Shown: positions 41,057 to 51,109, numbered from the stretch's first letter. The stretch: 64,000 nt of DNA from Azotobacter salinestris (GCF_009363155.1 NZ_CP045302.1:571001-635000), one strand, 5' to 3'. Program-made: numbers and translations. The notes: generated by a model from the sequence alone, not told the origin.

Positions 41057-42282
41057 ATCTTCTCCAGAACCAATCCGGCTATGGTCACCCCCGGCCCGAA
41101 GCCGAGACATACGATACGAGTGCCGACAGTGGCCTCCTCCAGATGCTGCATGAGAATGTGCGGAATCGTGGAGGAAGACATGTTGCCGTGCTCGAGAAAA
41201 ACATTCTGGCTGATTGCCACCTGGTCGTCGGACAGGCCGAGTTCTTCCTGAACATGGTCGACGATCTTCGGCCCGCCCGGGTGGACGGCGAAGCTCAGGG
41301 CGTCCTTGTCCCGCTCGAAGTCCATGCCGGCACGCTGCAGCAGGTCCACCGTAAAGGCCCGAACATGCCGCTTGATGATCACTGGAACCAGGGGCGACAG
41401 GCTGATCTTGAACTGATAGGGGCCGGGCACGCCCTGCATGCCGTCAAACGAATCCGGCAACAGATGCTCGCTCATCGCCAGAATCCGCAGGCCGCGCAAC
41501 GACTGACGCCGCAGCTCCTGCTCGGACAGCACCGAGTATTTGATCAGGCCGTCGGAGAACAGGGTCGCCGAGATGATGTTATCCGCCCGCCATTCGGTGA
41601 TGTTGTGGTGCGCCGACATCAGCTCGGTATGCACGATGTCCACCCGGTCCTTGACGGGAGTGACGCCACAGCGCGAGGAGGCAAGCATGCCGTGTGCCAT
41701 CTTGATGGCCGGGAAGGCGCCGTAGCAGCCCATGTTGTAGCTATGGGTCACCGTGGTCTCGAACCACTTGCGCTTCGCCACCATATGCTCGACGGGACTC
41801 GGCGACAGATAGCCCGAGCAGGTCACATGGATGAGGTCGTCGGGCGCCGGGGCGTCGGCTGCATACATCCGCTCGACGCCTTCCTCGACGACCTTGGCAT
41901 AGCTGTCGTGGCGTGCCTTGAGATCCGCTCCACGCGGATCCTTCTTGATGTCGAACAGCCGCAGGTGGGCCTGGTCCGGTTCCGGATCGGCGATGTCGAA
42001 GTTGCCGTCACCGAAGCGGATGTCCGTCAACTTGGGGAAGTAGACCAGTTGCCGCTGCTTGATCTGCGCAGGCGACAGGGCGTACTTGTCGAACTTCTCC
42101 TTGACCATCTTGTAGACTGCGAGGAAGGCCTCTTCGCCGGTGATCTCGTTGCTCAGGCAATGGGCCTTGGCGAAGCCGTAAGCGGTCAGTTCGAGGGTGA
42201 TGCGCTGAGGGATCGGCTTGGCCATCTGCACCGGAGTGAAGCCGGTCAGGACTGCACCGTTAAGATTGACTATGTCGCTCAT
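41053..42282 (-). CDS. arsC: ArsC: type III polyketide synthase (alkylpyrone synthase)
   Basis: 409 residues of the chalcone-synthase superfamily. The catalytic triad is Cys186 (HSYNMGCYGAFPA), His334 (VHPGGPKI) and Asn367 (EHGNMSS). It is expected to take a long acyl chain from ArsA/ArsD, extend it with malonyl-CoA and release alkylpyrones. Residue 284 is glycine. From memory of the published structures, glycine at this place favours lactonisation to pyrones, and tryptophan favours resorcinol formation; the upstream paralogue has the tryptophan. It is a tandem duplicate of arsB, linked by a 4-base overlap at both ends (arsB upstream, arsD downstream). Confidence 0.92.
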   Translation of the reverse strand: MSDIVNLNGAVLTGFTPVQMAKPIPQRITLELTAYGFAKAHCLSNEITGEEAFLAVYKMVKEKFDKYALSPAQIKQRQLVYFPKLTDIRFGDGNFDIADPEPDQAHLRLFDIKKDPRGADLKARHDSYAKVVEEGVERMYAADAPAPDDLIHVTCSGYLSPSPVEHMVAKRKWFETTVTHSYNMGCYGAFPAIKMAHGMLASSRCGVTPVKDRVDIVHTELMSAHHNITEWRADNIISATLFSDGLIKYSVLSEQELRRQSLRGLRILAMSEHLLPDSFDGMQGVPGPYQFKISLSPLVPVIIKRHVRAFTVDLLQRAGMDFERDKDALSFAVHPGGPKIVDHVQEELGLSDDQVAISQNVFLEHGNMSSSTIPHILMQHLEEATVGTRIVCLGFGPGVTIAGLVLEKI

Positions 42283-43496
42283 ATCTTCTCCAGCACCATT
42301 CCGGTGACAGTCAGCCCGGGACCGAAACCCAGGCACACGACGCGCGTACCCATATCCACCTCTTCGAGGACCTGCTTGAGGATGTGGGGAACGGTGGCGG
42401 AGGACATATTGCCGTTCTCCAGGAACACGCTCTTGCTGATCGCCACCTGCCCATCGGCGAGTCCCAGGTCCTCCTGGATGTGCTCGACGATCTTCGGTCC
42501 GCCCGGGTGGATGGCGAAGGTCAGCTCGTGCTTCTCGCGCTCGAAGTCGATGCCGGCGCGCGCAAGCAGCTTCACCACGAAGTCGCGGACGTGGCGCTTG
42601 ATGACCACCGGCACCATGGGCGTGAGGGTCATCAGGAACTGGTGCGAACTCGGAATCCAGGTCATGTCGTCGGCGGAGTCGGGCAGCAGGTGCTCGTTCA
42701 TCGCCAAGACCCTGAGGCCGTGCCCTCCCTGGCGCTGCAACTCCTCCTCGGACAGTACCGAGTACTTGATCAGGCCGTCGGCAAAGAGGGTCATGGTGAT
42801 GATGTTTTCCGCCCGCGCATCGACGATGTTGTTGTGCGCCGAGAGCAGTTCGGAGTGCACGATGTCGACCCGATGCTTGATCGGGGTGACACCGAAGCGC
42901 GACGAGGAGAGCATGCCGTGGGCCATCTTGATCGCCGGAAAGGCGCCGTAGCAGCCCATGTGATAGCTGTGGGTCACCGTGGTCTCAAACCAGCCGCGAC
43001 TGGCTGCCATCCGCTCGACCGGGCTCGGCGACAGATAGCCCGAGCAGGTCACGTGGATGAGATCATCAGGTGCTTCGGCGGCATTCTGAAACATCAGCTC
43101 CAGCCCCTGATCGACGACCTTGGCGTAGCTCTCGTGGCGAGACTTGAGATCGGCGCCGCGCGGGTCCGTGGCGATATCGTACAGCCGCAGGTAAGGGTGC
43201 TCGGGCGGAGCAACCTCGATGTGGCCGTTGGAGAAGCGGATGTCCGAGACCTTCGGGAAGAAGATCAGTTGACGGCGCCTGATCTGCGAGGAGGACAGGG
43301 CATATTTGTCGAACTTTTCCTTGACCGACTGGTAGACCTGGGCGAAGCCCGCCTCGTCCTGGCCGACGCCGTTCTTGAGGCAATAGGCGCGGGCAAAGCC
43401 ATAGGCCGACAATTCCAGGGTCAGTGCCTGGGGAATGGGCTTGGCCAGCTGTGCGGGGGTGAAGCCGGTAAGAACTGCATTGTGGGGACTACTCAT
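42279..43496 (-). CDS. arsB: ArsB: type III polyketide synthase (alkylresorcinol synthase)
   Basis: 405 residues, catalytic Cys182 (HSYHMGCYGAFPA), His330 (IHPGGPKI) and Asn363 (ENGNMSS). It is clearly homologous to ArsC over its full length. It would extend long acyl chains from the type I synthase and fold them by aldol condensation to 5-alkylresorcinols, the cyst-coat phenolic lipids of Azotobacter. Trp280 sits where ArsC has glycine, agreeing with resorcinol specificity. A strong ribosome site (AAGGAGGAAATACC) precedes the ATG at 43496; 84 bases separate it from the arsA stop. Confidence 0.93.
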   Translation of the reverse strand: MSSPHNAVLTGFTPAQLAKPIPQALTLELSAYGFARAYCLKNGVGQDEAGFAQVYQSVKEKFDKYALSSSQIRRRQLIFFPKVSDIRFSNGHIEVAPPEHPYLRLYDIATDPRGADLKSRHESYAKVVDQGLELMFQNAAEAPDDLIHVTCSGYLSPSPVERMAASRGWFETTVTHSYHMGCYGAFPAIKMAHGMLSSSRFGVTPIKHRVDIVHSELLSAHNNIVDARAENIITMTLFADGLIKYSVLSEEELQRQGGHGLRVLAMNEHLLPDSADDMTWIPSSHQFLMTLTPMVPVVIKRHVRDFVVKLLARAGIDFEREKHELTFAIHPGGPKIVEHIQEDLGLADGQVAISKSVFLENGNMSSATVPHILKQVLEEVDMGTRVVCLGFGPGLTVTGMVLEKI

Positions 43497-43580
43497 GGTA
43501 TTTCCTCCTTGAGTGAGCGGTTGCCTTTGCAGCGATCCCGCGCGCGCAGGCGCGGGAAAGACTTCAACCGTGGGCCGTTC

Positions 43581-46500
43581 CTAGGGTTGGCTCTCCGAAT
43601 CACGCTTCTTGCGTGCTTGCATCTGCTCGACGATCTGCTCGAGACTCGCGGTGATCACCAGCTCGGTCTCGCCGGTATTGCCCCGCCGGATCTGCTCCAG
43701 GCAGTGACGGGTACCGATATCCAGCGGGATCGGGTGGATATTGCGTTCCGCATAGAACTTGAGCATCTGGTCCCCTACCATGCCGGACTTCCAGGGTCCC
43801 CAGTTGACGGCCAGCGCCTGTACGCCGGGCCAGGCATGGCCGAGGCTGTCCGCCAGCTTGTTGAGCACCTCGTTGGCCGCGCTGTAGTCGCTCTGCCCCG
43901 CATTGCCGAAACGCCCGGCGATGGAGGAGAAGAACAGCACGAACTTCAGGCCTACCGGACGCAACCGACTGGCCAGCACCCGGGCGCCGGCGACCTTGGT
44001 GTCGTACACCGAGGAGAAGGACTCCAGGGTCTTGTCGCGGATCAGCTTGTCGTCGATGACCCCTGCGCCGTGCAGCACGCCGTCGATGCGTCCCCACTTC
44101 GCATAGATCCCGTCGATCAGCCGACCGAAGGCCTCGCCGTCGCGCACATCCACGGCGTGGTACTCGACCTTCGCACCGGTCGCCTCGAGCCGCGCGAGGT
44201 TGTCGCGGATCTCGCGATCCTTGAGCAGGCGCTTGAAGACCCGGTCCACCTCGGCCGGCTTCACCTTCGCGCCCCCTTCGCCGCGCAGCTTGCCGATCAG
44301 CACCTGCTTGAGCTGCGCCGGATCGGCGATCGCGCGGGTGTCCTCGGCCTCCTCCTCCGGCAGCGGACTGCGCCCCACCAGCACCAGCTGCGGGCGATAC
44401 TCGCGGCCCAGGGCAGCGGCTATTTCCGCGGTGATGCCGCCGGCCCCGCCGGTGATCAGCACCACGGCGCCCTCCTCCAGGGCCGGCAGACCCACTGCGG
44501 CGCCGGCCGCCTGCAGGCCCAGCTCCAGCTGGCAGCGCCCTTCGGCGCCGTAGCCGACTTCCAGCGCAGGGACCTGGGCAGCCCATTCGCCCAGTACCCG
44601 CTCGACCATTTCCCCGACCTTCAAGGCCGGCGACAGGTCGATGCACTTGACGTGCACCTCGTCGCCCCACTCCCGCGACGCCGACTTGGCGACGCCCAAG
44701 GTGCCGGCAGACTCGATGGGCAACTCGCGCGAGTGCTCGAGGCCGAAGCGGCCGTCCAGCGCGGTGACGCCGAGCAGCCAGCCGGCGCCGGCCCGGGCGG
44801 CGGCCTTGAGGTCCTGGTCGAAGACCTTGCACAGCAGGAACAGGACCTTGGCCGGGGCGATGGCATACCCCTCCCCGCCCGGCACGCCGAGCAGGCTGAC
44901 GAGGGTCCCGATCCGCTCCCCGCCGAGCAGCTCGCGCAGCGCCTGCACCGACTGCAGCGAGGTGGGATCGAACTCGAAGCGACTATCGCCCAGCGTGCGG
45001 TTTTCCTTGCCGGGAACGATCTGCTTCACCTGATGCCCAGCCTGGCCGAGGGCGACGCGGAAGGCGGTGGCCAGTTCCGAGTCATCCCCAACCAGCAGGA
45101 CCGGCAGGCCGGCTGAGGGCTGCGGGCCGGCGACCGCACCCAGGGGCGCGGCGACGGGCTTGACGGTGTAGCAGTGCACGACTTGTTCCGGCGCAACTTC
45201 GGTTGCGGACTCCGCCGTCTCAGCCGGCAATGCCGACAGCGGAGTCAGTGCTTTTTTTGAGGCTTGGTCTCCTGCCCCTGCGGAGTCATGGAGCCTGTCA
45301 TACCAGGCGATGATCTCGTTGAGGGTCTTGAGGCCGGTGAGCTCCTCGAACACGGCTTCCTCGTCGCGCCCGTCCATCAGGTTGTGGCGATCCTTGAGCT
45401 GGCTCAGGACCTCGATGCGCTTGATCGAGTCGATGCCCAGGTCGGCTTCCATGTGAGCGTCCAGATCGAGCATGTCTTCCGGATAGCCGGTACGCTCGGA
45501 AACCGCCTGCAGCAGGTCGGTCTTGAACGCCTCGGTGGAAGCCAGAGCGGCGGAAGCGGCAGGCTTGGCAGCCGGAGCAGCGGGGGCGGCTGCGGCGACG
45601 GACAGTTTGGGCACCTCGGCACGTGCCTCGCTGCGCTGGGCCGAACCCTCGATAGTGGCAACCTGGGGCTCGCGGCCGACCGGCAGACCGGCGGCATGCA
45701 GCGACAACACCTGGGCCGGCAGCACCGGTACCGGCGCGGGCGCCAGCCCGGCCTGGGAGACCACCTGCAGGTTGGGACGCGGCTCGCTGACGCTTGCCAG
45801 GTCGGCCCCCGCGAGGCTGCTCTGGAAATCGAGGAACCGACGCAGCGTTTCCTGCTGGTCGCGTTGCAGCGCGATGAACTGCGCGATGACTTCCTGAACA
45901 TGTGCGACATTCAACGGCGATGAGGCCTCCATCGCTGCCGGGAGCTCTCCCGTGCGCACTGTGTTGTCGTTTGCCATGCTGAACCTCCGTTGTGGCGCGT
46001 GGCGGTTAACGTTGACCGGAGTTGCCACCGGTCGGGCGAAAGAGACATGGGCGACGGTCGTACTGCTCGCGACCGGCTGTGCCTGGGGTTTCGGCGCGAC
46101 CACCGGCTGCGGACCGGCCGCTTCGGCCGGCGCCTGGGCGATCACGGGGCGAGCCTTGGCCGGAGCATTCCAGGGCAGCGCGCGGGCGCCGTTGACGCGC
46201 CAGATCAGCGGGCCGGGCACGGCCCTGGCCTTGGCCCGGGCGAACACCTCCGCGACCGCCAGCGCCTCGTAGCCGCGCCCCTTGAACCAGCGGCCGAATT
46301 CCAGCGGCAGGCCGAGGACGAACAGCTGGCCGAGCACATGGGCGAGCTGTACCCAGCCGCTACGCCCGGGCGCCTCGATGCCGAGTGCGGCATGCGGACG
46401 GTCGGCGAGAATGCGGTCGACCAGTCCGGTCAGCACCAGCCCCGGACCGGCTTCGACGAAGATCCGTGCGCCGGCCTCGTATAGCTGGTTGATCTCCTTG

Positions 46501-49500
46501 ACGAAGTGCACCGGCTCGGTCATGTGCTCGACCAGCAGGGCGCGCATGGCCTCGGGCTCCGCCGGATAGGCGCCGCCGGTGGTGTTGCTGAACACCGGCA
46601 CCCGGGCCGGCCTGAACTCGATCTTCGCCAGCTCGGCGGCCAGTCCCTCGCGCGCACTGGCCATCGCCGGCGAGTGGAAGGCGGCGCTGACCGGCAGCAC
46701 CTTGACCCGCAGCGCCTCGTTGCCCAGCACCTTGGCCGCAGCCTCGATGGCCTCTATCGAGCCGGCAACGATGGTCTGGTCGGCGGCATTGAGGTTGGCC
46801 AGGGTGACGTTCAGGCCATGCTGCTCGATCAGCGCGCGGACGCGGGCCTCGTCGGCGTCGATCGCCGCCATGGCCCCCGGATTGCTCCGGCCGGCCTCGC
46901 CGGCGAGGCGACCGCGGACTTCCGATAGATGGATGAAGTCGTCCAGGCCGATCACCCCGGCGGCATGCAAGGCGACGTACTCGCCATAGCTGTGCCCGGC
47001 GACGAAGTCCGGCTTCAGCCCGTAGTCGCCCAGCACCCTGAGCGCGGCGCTGTCGACCACCCCCAGCGCCGGCTGGGCGACCTGGGTCGCGTTCAGCACG
47101 GTCTGCTGGCGGGCACGCTCCTCGTCGCTGAATACCGGCACCGGATAGATGTAGCGCGACAGGGGCTGCTCCAGGCGGTCGGCGAGCAGCTTGTCGGCGC
47201 GCTCGAACAGGTCGTGCAGCTCGGGCAGGGAGGTCGTCAGGTCGGCCAGCATGTTGACCCGCTGCGAACCTTGGCCAGGGAACACGAAGCAGACGCCGCC
47301 GGTGGCTTCCGGTCCTTCGCGGAAGAACACCCCTTGCGGGTACTTCACCTCGCATTCCCGTCCCTGCAGTGCCTTCAGGGCCAGCTCCAACTTGGCCTTG
47401 AGATCGGCGCCGGAGCTGGCGAGCAGGGCCAGCCGACAATTGCGCGCACCGTCGGCGGCACGGGGCGCGGCCTGTTCCAGATGCAGCGAGTAGGCCAGTT
47501 GGGCGATATCGACCTGCTCGGGATGCTCCAGGGCAGCGAGCAGGCGCTGCGCCTGTTCGCGCACCTGGGCACGGTCCTGGCCACGGAAGGCGAAGGGCTC
47601 GGCATCGCGCGGATTGAGGTCGACGACGTCGCTGTCGCGGTAGGCGCCGGTGTATTCCTCCATCACCACATGGAAGTTGGTGCCGCCGAAGCCGAAGGCG
47701 CTGACCCCGGCGCGGCGCGGATGGTCCGAGGTGTTCAGCCAGGGCCGGGTCTCGGTGTTGATGAAGAACGGCGAGCGGCCGAAGTCGATCTTTGCGTTCG
47801 GCGTCTCGACGCCGATGGTCGCCGGCAGCACGCGCTGCTTGAGCGCCAGCGCGGTCTTCACCATCGCCGCCAGGCCGGCGGTCACCTTAGTGTGGCCGAT
47901 CATCGACTTAACCGAACCCACGGCGCAGGACTGGGTGGCCATGCCGGTCTTGCCGAAGGCGAGGTTGAGCGACTCGATCTCCGACTTGTCGCCGAGCGCA
48001 GTACCAGTGCCATGGGCTTCGATCAGGCCGATGGTGGTCGGATCGACCGCGGCGTCCTCGTAGGCTCGCTGCAGGGCGGTGACCTGTCCCTGGGGATGGG
48101 GCGCGGTGAGGCTGCGGTTGCGGCCGTCACTGGAGGCACCGATGCCCTTGATCACCGAATAGATGCGGTCGCCGTCACGCTCGGCGTCGCCCAGGCGCTT
48201 GAGCACCAGGGCGACTACGCCCTCGCCCAGGGCGATGCCGTCGGCGCTGTCGTCGAACGGACGGCTGCGGCCGCGCGGCGACAAGGCATGGGTCTGGGAG
48301 AAGCAGAGGAAGCCGACCGGGTTGTTGGTGGCGTCCACCGAGCCGACCACGGCGACATCGGCATCGTGGCTGCGCAGCTGGCGGATGCCCACGTCGAGGG
48401 CCGCCAGCGACGAGGCGCAGGCCGCATCGACGATGTAGTTGGTGCCGCGCAGGTCGAAGCGGTTGGCGACCCGCCCGGCGATGACGTTCTCCAGGATGCC
48501 GGGGAAGGAATCCTCGGTCCACTTGGGCAGGTCCTGCTCGTAGAGCGCCTCCAGCACCTGCCTGGCGGCCTCCTCGGGCAGCCCCTCGATCCGCGGCAGG
48601 TAATGGCTGAGCAGGCCGCGGAATATATAGTCGCAACCCAACTCGTTCATCCCGCCGGCGGCGAAGATGGTCGCGGTGCGGTCCCTGGCGAACGAGCGGC
48701 GGTCGAAACCGGCATCGGCCAGGGCCTGGCGCACCACGTCGAGGGCCAGCAGTTGCACCGGCTCGATCGATTTCAGGCTGGCCGGCGGGATGCCGTACAG
48801 GGACGGATCGAACTGGATGTCGTCCAGGAAGCCGCCCCACTTCGAATACACCTTGTCGGGGAGGCCGCGCTTGGGATCGAAGTAGTCCTCGGGGCGCCAG
48901 CGCTCCTCGCTCACCTCACGGATCGCGTTGACCCGGTGGAGAATGTTCTGCCAGTAGGTGCGCAGATCGTTGGCGCCGGGCAGCAGGCCGGCCATGCCGA
49001 CGATGGCGATGTCGCTTTCCGCCGCCACGCGCTTGGCCGCGCGCTTGCGCGGCAGGCGCTGATCGACCTGCGCCAGCACCCCGCTGCAGCCTTCCGACAC
49101 CGCACTGTGCAGTTCCGCAATGCTCAGCGCACGCGAGCGCAGGCGGGCGACCTCGCCGAGCATGTACATGCCCTCGCGGCGCTGATCCTCGGGAGGGATT
49201 TGCACGTAGCGGGAGGCTGCCGAACGGTCGGGGTTCTGGCTGATGCCCTTGGAGGCCATGCGCAGGCGACCGATATTGAACAGCTCCAGTACCTTGAGCA
49301 CCTTCTCCGGGGTCTCCAGGGCGAGCAGCATGTCGCGCCGGGTGCGGTTGAACTCGTCGCAGAAAGGTGTCACCGCGCAGCGGGTGTACATGCCCTTACC
49401 GGATTGCAGCAGGGTGGTTTCCTTGCAGGCGATGGCCTGGGACTGGAATTCCGGCAGGATCGCGCCGCTGTTGACGATCTCGTGGGTGAAGAGATAGGCG

Positions 49501-51092
49501 GTGCCCATGATCACGCCGATCTTCATGCCGCGCTCGACCAGCGGCGCCGCCAGGGCGGAAACCATCGCCGCCGACAGCTCGTCGTGGATGCCGCCGGCGA
49601 ACAGGATCTGGACCGACTCGGGATCGTTGATCTCGACCGAGGTCAGGGTCTCGATGGCCGACTCCCAGAGAATGAAGCTGCTCAGCGGGCCGGTGTGGCC
49701 ACCGCATTCACCGCCCTCGAAGATGAACTTGCGGGCGCCGTCCTTGATGAAACCCTTGAGCAGCCCGGGCGAGGGTACGTGCAGGTAGGTGCTGATGCCG
49801 ATGGCCTCAAGCTCGCGGGCCTGGCCGGGACGCCCGCCGGCGATCAGTGCGAAGCGCGGCTTGATCTGGCGGACCACCTCGAGCTGGGCCTGGCGCAGCT
49901 CCAGCGGCATGAAGCCGAGGATACCGACCCCCCAGGGCTTGTCGCCGAGCAGCGCCTTGGTCTTGGTCAGCAGGCTCTGCACCTGCTCCTGACGCATCAC
50001 CGACAAGGCGATAAATGGCAGGCCGCCACCATCGGCCACGGCCTTGGCGAAGCCCTCCACGTCGCTGACCCGGGTCATCGGGCCCTGGACGATCGGGTAG
50101 CGGGTGCCATGCAACTGCGCCAGCGGGGAATCCGGTCCCAGCGCGTGCTGCGTGCGGGCTCCGCGCAGGGCCTGTTCGGTGCCGCTCGAAAGCGCGGCGA
50201 GAATGCGTCCGACGGTACCGTGACGGCGTGCCAGGGCGGCCGCCAAGGCGATGTCCTCGCCCATCGGCTGCAGTTTGCCATCCACCTGGGCGAGCGCCTT
50301 GAGTAGCAGGGCCTCCCACGCCTCCTCCTTGATCACCGCCTGCTCGAGTTCCTCGAGCTGCTCGCGGGCACCGCGGCCGAACAGGCGGAACGAGCGTTGT
50401 TCGGGGCCGATCAGCACGGTTTCGCTGCCATCCAGCGCCGCCCAGGCACGGGCCTGCGGGGTACCGATGAAGGGGCTCTCGTCGGCCAGCCAGAGCTGCT
50501 CGCAGAGCACCACGCCGGATGCGCCGGCGAGCACCGCGGCGGCAGCGGTATGGGTGCCCATGCCGCCCTGCACCCAATAGGGGATGTTGACCCGACCGTG
50601 CAGCTCCTGGAGCAGGATGAAGCTCGAATGGCGGCTGACCCAGCCACCGGACTCATGTCCCTTGAGGATCAGCCCGTCGCAGCCGGAGGCCTCGGCGGCC
50701 AGGGCCGAGGGCAGATCCCAGACCTCGACGAAGATCTTGCAGGCCAGGCGCTTGATTCTCTTCTTCAGCGCGGCCAGCTCCTTGGGCTGCATCCCGGTGA
50801 AGACCAGGTCGTCCGGCTTGAGGCCGGCGAGCACCAGGATCGGCACGCGCCGGGGGATGAATTCGGCCAGTTGCTCAAGGCCGCGCTCGGCCGAGCCGAG
50901 GGTATCCCAGCGGATCCCCCACTGGGCGCTCGGCCCGGCATTGGCGGCCAGGCCATCGATGGCTGCCCTAGTAGTTTCCGGATCGTTGTGACAGCCCAGA
51001 TCGAGGATTCCGATTTCCCCGGCACGACAGGCAGCAATCGCAATCCTGGAGTCGAGATACCCTGCGGGAGTTATTGCAATATGACTAGCCAT
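43581..51092 (-). CDS. arsA: ArsA: type I fatty acid/polyketide synthase (NPD-NPD-KS-AT-ACP-KR)
   Basis: 2503 residues in one chain. Residues 1-300 and about 335-620 are two nitronate-monooxygenase-like (PfaD-type enoyl reductase) barrels; the second has the usual GGECGGHTG, while the first has GHESGGWVS, without the histidine. The ketosynthase (about 690-1120) has Cys892 in DAACASSLAALD, EAHGTGTALGD and GHTKVTAGLAA. The acyltransferase (about 1270-1560) has Ser1368 in AGHSYGEYVALH. A linker with proline-rich stretches leads to one carrier domain, Ser1889 in DLGIDSIKR. The ketoreductase (about 2205-2440) has TGGAGGIT and SSIAGRFGNAGQSDYSAAN. With ArsD it should make saturated long-chain acyl units handed directly to ArsB and ArsC. 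The ATG at 51092 follows AGGATGATCAA. Confidence 0.92.
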   Translation of the reverse strand: MASHIAITPAGYLDSRIAIAACRAGEIGILDLGCHNDPETTRAAIDGLAANAGPSAQWGIRWDTLGSAERGLEQLAEFIPRRVPILVLAGLKPDDLVFTGMQPKELAALKKRIKRLACKIFVEVWDLPSALAAEASGCDGLILKGHESGGWVSRHSSFILLQELHGRVNIPYWVQGGMGTHTAAAAVLAGASGVVLCEQLWLADESPFIGTPQARAWAALDGSETVLIGPEQRSFRLFGRGAREQLEELEQAVIKEEAWEALLLKALAQVDGKLQPMGEDIALAAALARRHGTVGRILAALSSGTEQALRGARTQHALGPDSPLAQLHGTRYPIVQGPMTRVSDVEGFAKAVADGGGLPFIALSVMRQEQVQSLLTKTKALLGDKPWGVGILGFMPLELRQAQLEVVRQIKPRFALIAGGRPGQARELEAIGISTYLHVPSPGLLKGFIKDGARKFIFEGGECGGHTGPLSSFILWESAIETLTSVEINDPESVQILFAGGIHDELSAAMVSALAAPLVERGMKIGVIMGTAYLFTHEIVNSGAILPEFQSQAIACKETTLLQSGKGMYTRCAVTPFCDEFNRTRRDMLLALETPEKVLKVLELFNIGRLRMASKGISQNPDRSAASRYVQIPPEDQRREGMYMLGEVARLRSRALSIAELHSAVSEGCSGVLAQVDQRLPRKRAAKRVAAESDIAIVGMAGLLPGANDLRTYWQNILHRVNAIREVSEERWRPEDYFDPKRGLPDKVYSKWGGFLDDIQFDPSLYGIPPASLKSIEPVQLLALDVVRQALADAGFDRRSFARDRTATIFAAGGMNELGCDYIFRGLLSHYLPRIEGLPEEAARQVLEALYEQDLPKWTEDSFPGILENVIAGRVANRFDLRGTNYIVDAACASSLAALDVGIRQLRSHDADVAVVGSVDATNNPVGFLCFSQTHALSPRGRSRPFDDSADGIALGEGVVALVLKRLGDAERDGDRIYSVIKGIGASSDGRNRSLTAPHPQGQVTALQRAYEDAAVDPTTIGLIEAHGTGTALGDKSEIESLNLAFGKTGMATQSCAVGSVKSMIGHTKVTAGLAAMVKTALALKQRVLPATIGVETPNAKIDFGRSPFFINTETRPWLNTSDHPRRAGVSAFGFGGTNFHVVMEEYTGAYRDSDVVDLNPRDAEPFAFRGQDRAQVREQAQRLLAALEHPEQVDIAQLAYSLHLEQAAPRAADGARNCRLALLASSGADLKAKLELALKALQGRECEVKYPQGVFFREGPEATGGVCFVFPGQGSQRVNMLADLTTSLPELHDLFERADKLLADRLEQPLSRYIYPVPVFSDEERARQQTVLNATQVAQPALGVVDSAALRVLGDYGLKPDFVAGHSYGEYVALHAAGVIGLDDFIHLSEVRGRLAGEAGRSNPGAMAAIDADEARVRALIEQHGLNVTLANLNAADQTIVAGSIEAIEAAAKVLGNEALRVKVLPVSAAFHSPAMASAREGLAAELAKIEFRPARVPVFSNTTGGAYPAEPEAMRALLVEHMTEPVHFVKEINQLYEAGARIFVEAGPGLVLTGLVDRILADRPHAALGIEAPGRSGWVQLAHVLGQLFVLGLPLEFGRWFKGRGYEALAVAEVFARAKARAVPGPLIWRVNGARALPWNAPAKARPVIAQAPAEAAGPQPVVAPKPQAQPVASSTTVAHVSFARPVATPVNVNRHAPQRRFSMANDNTVRTGELPAAMEASSPLNVAHVQEVIAQFIALQRDQQETLRRFLDFQSSLAGADLASVSEPRPNLQVVSQAGLAPAPVPVLPAQVLSLHAAGLPVGREPQVATIEGSAQRSEARAEVPKLSVAAAAPAAPAAKPAASAALASTEAFKTDLLQAVSERTGYPEDMLDLDAHMEADLGIDSIKRIEVLSQLKDRHNLMDGRDEEAVFEELTGLKTLNEIIAWYDRLHDSAGAGDQASKKALTPLSALPAETAESATEVAPEQVVHCYTVKPVAAPLGAVAGPQPSAGLPVLLVGDDSELATAFRVALGQAGHQVKQIVPGKENRTLGDSRFEFDPTSLQSVQALRELLGGERIGTLVSLLGVPGGEGYAIAPAKVLFLLCKVFDQDLKAAARAGAGWLLGVTALDGRFGLEHSRELPIESAGTLGVAKSASREWGDEVHVKCIDLSPALKVGEMVERVLGEWAAQVPALEVGYGAEGRCQLELGLQAAGAAVGLPALEEGAVVLITGGAGGITAEIAAALGREYRPQLVLVGRSPLPEEEAEDTRAIADPAQLKQVLIGKLRGEGGAKVKPAEVDRVFKRLLKDREIRDNLARLEATGAKVEYHAVDVRDGEAFGRLIDGIYAKWGRIDGVLHGAGVIDDKLIRDKTLESFSSVYDTKVAGARVLASRLRPVGLKFVLFFSSIAGRFGNAGQSDYSAANEVLNKLADSLGHAWPGVQALAVNWGPWKSGMVGDQMLKFYAERNIHPIPLDIGTRHCLEQIRRGNTGETELVITASLEQIVEQMQARKKRDSESQP

Positions 51093-51109
51093 TTGATCAT
51101 CCTGCTCTC

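Noticed and set aside
46929-50306. 1125-codon plus-strand frame opposite arsA
   Set aside because: Shadow of the ketosynthase and reductase parts of arsA; no recognisable domain and no ribosome site.
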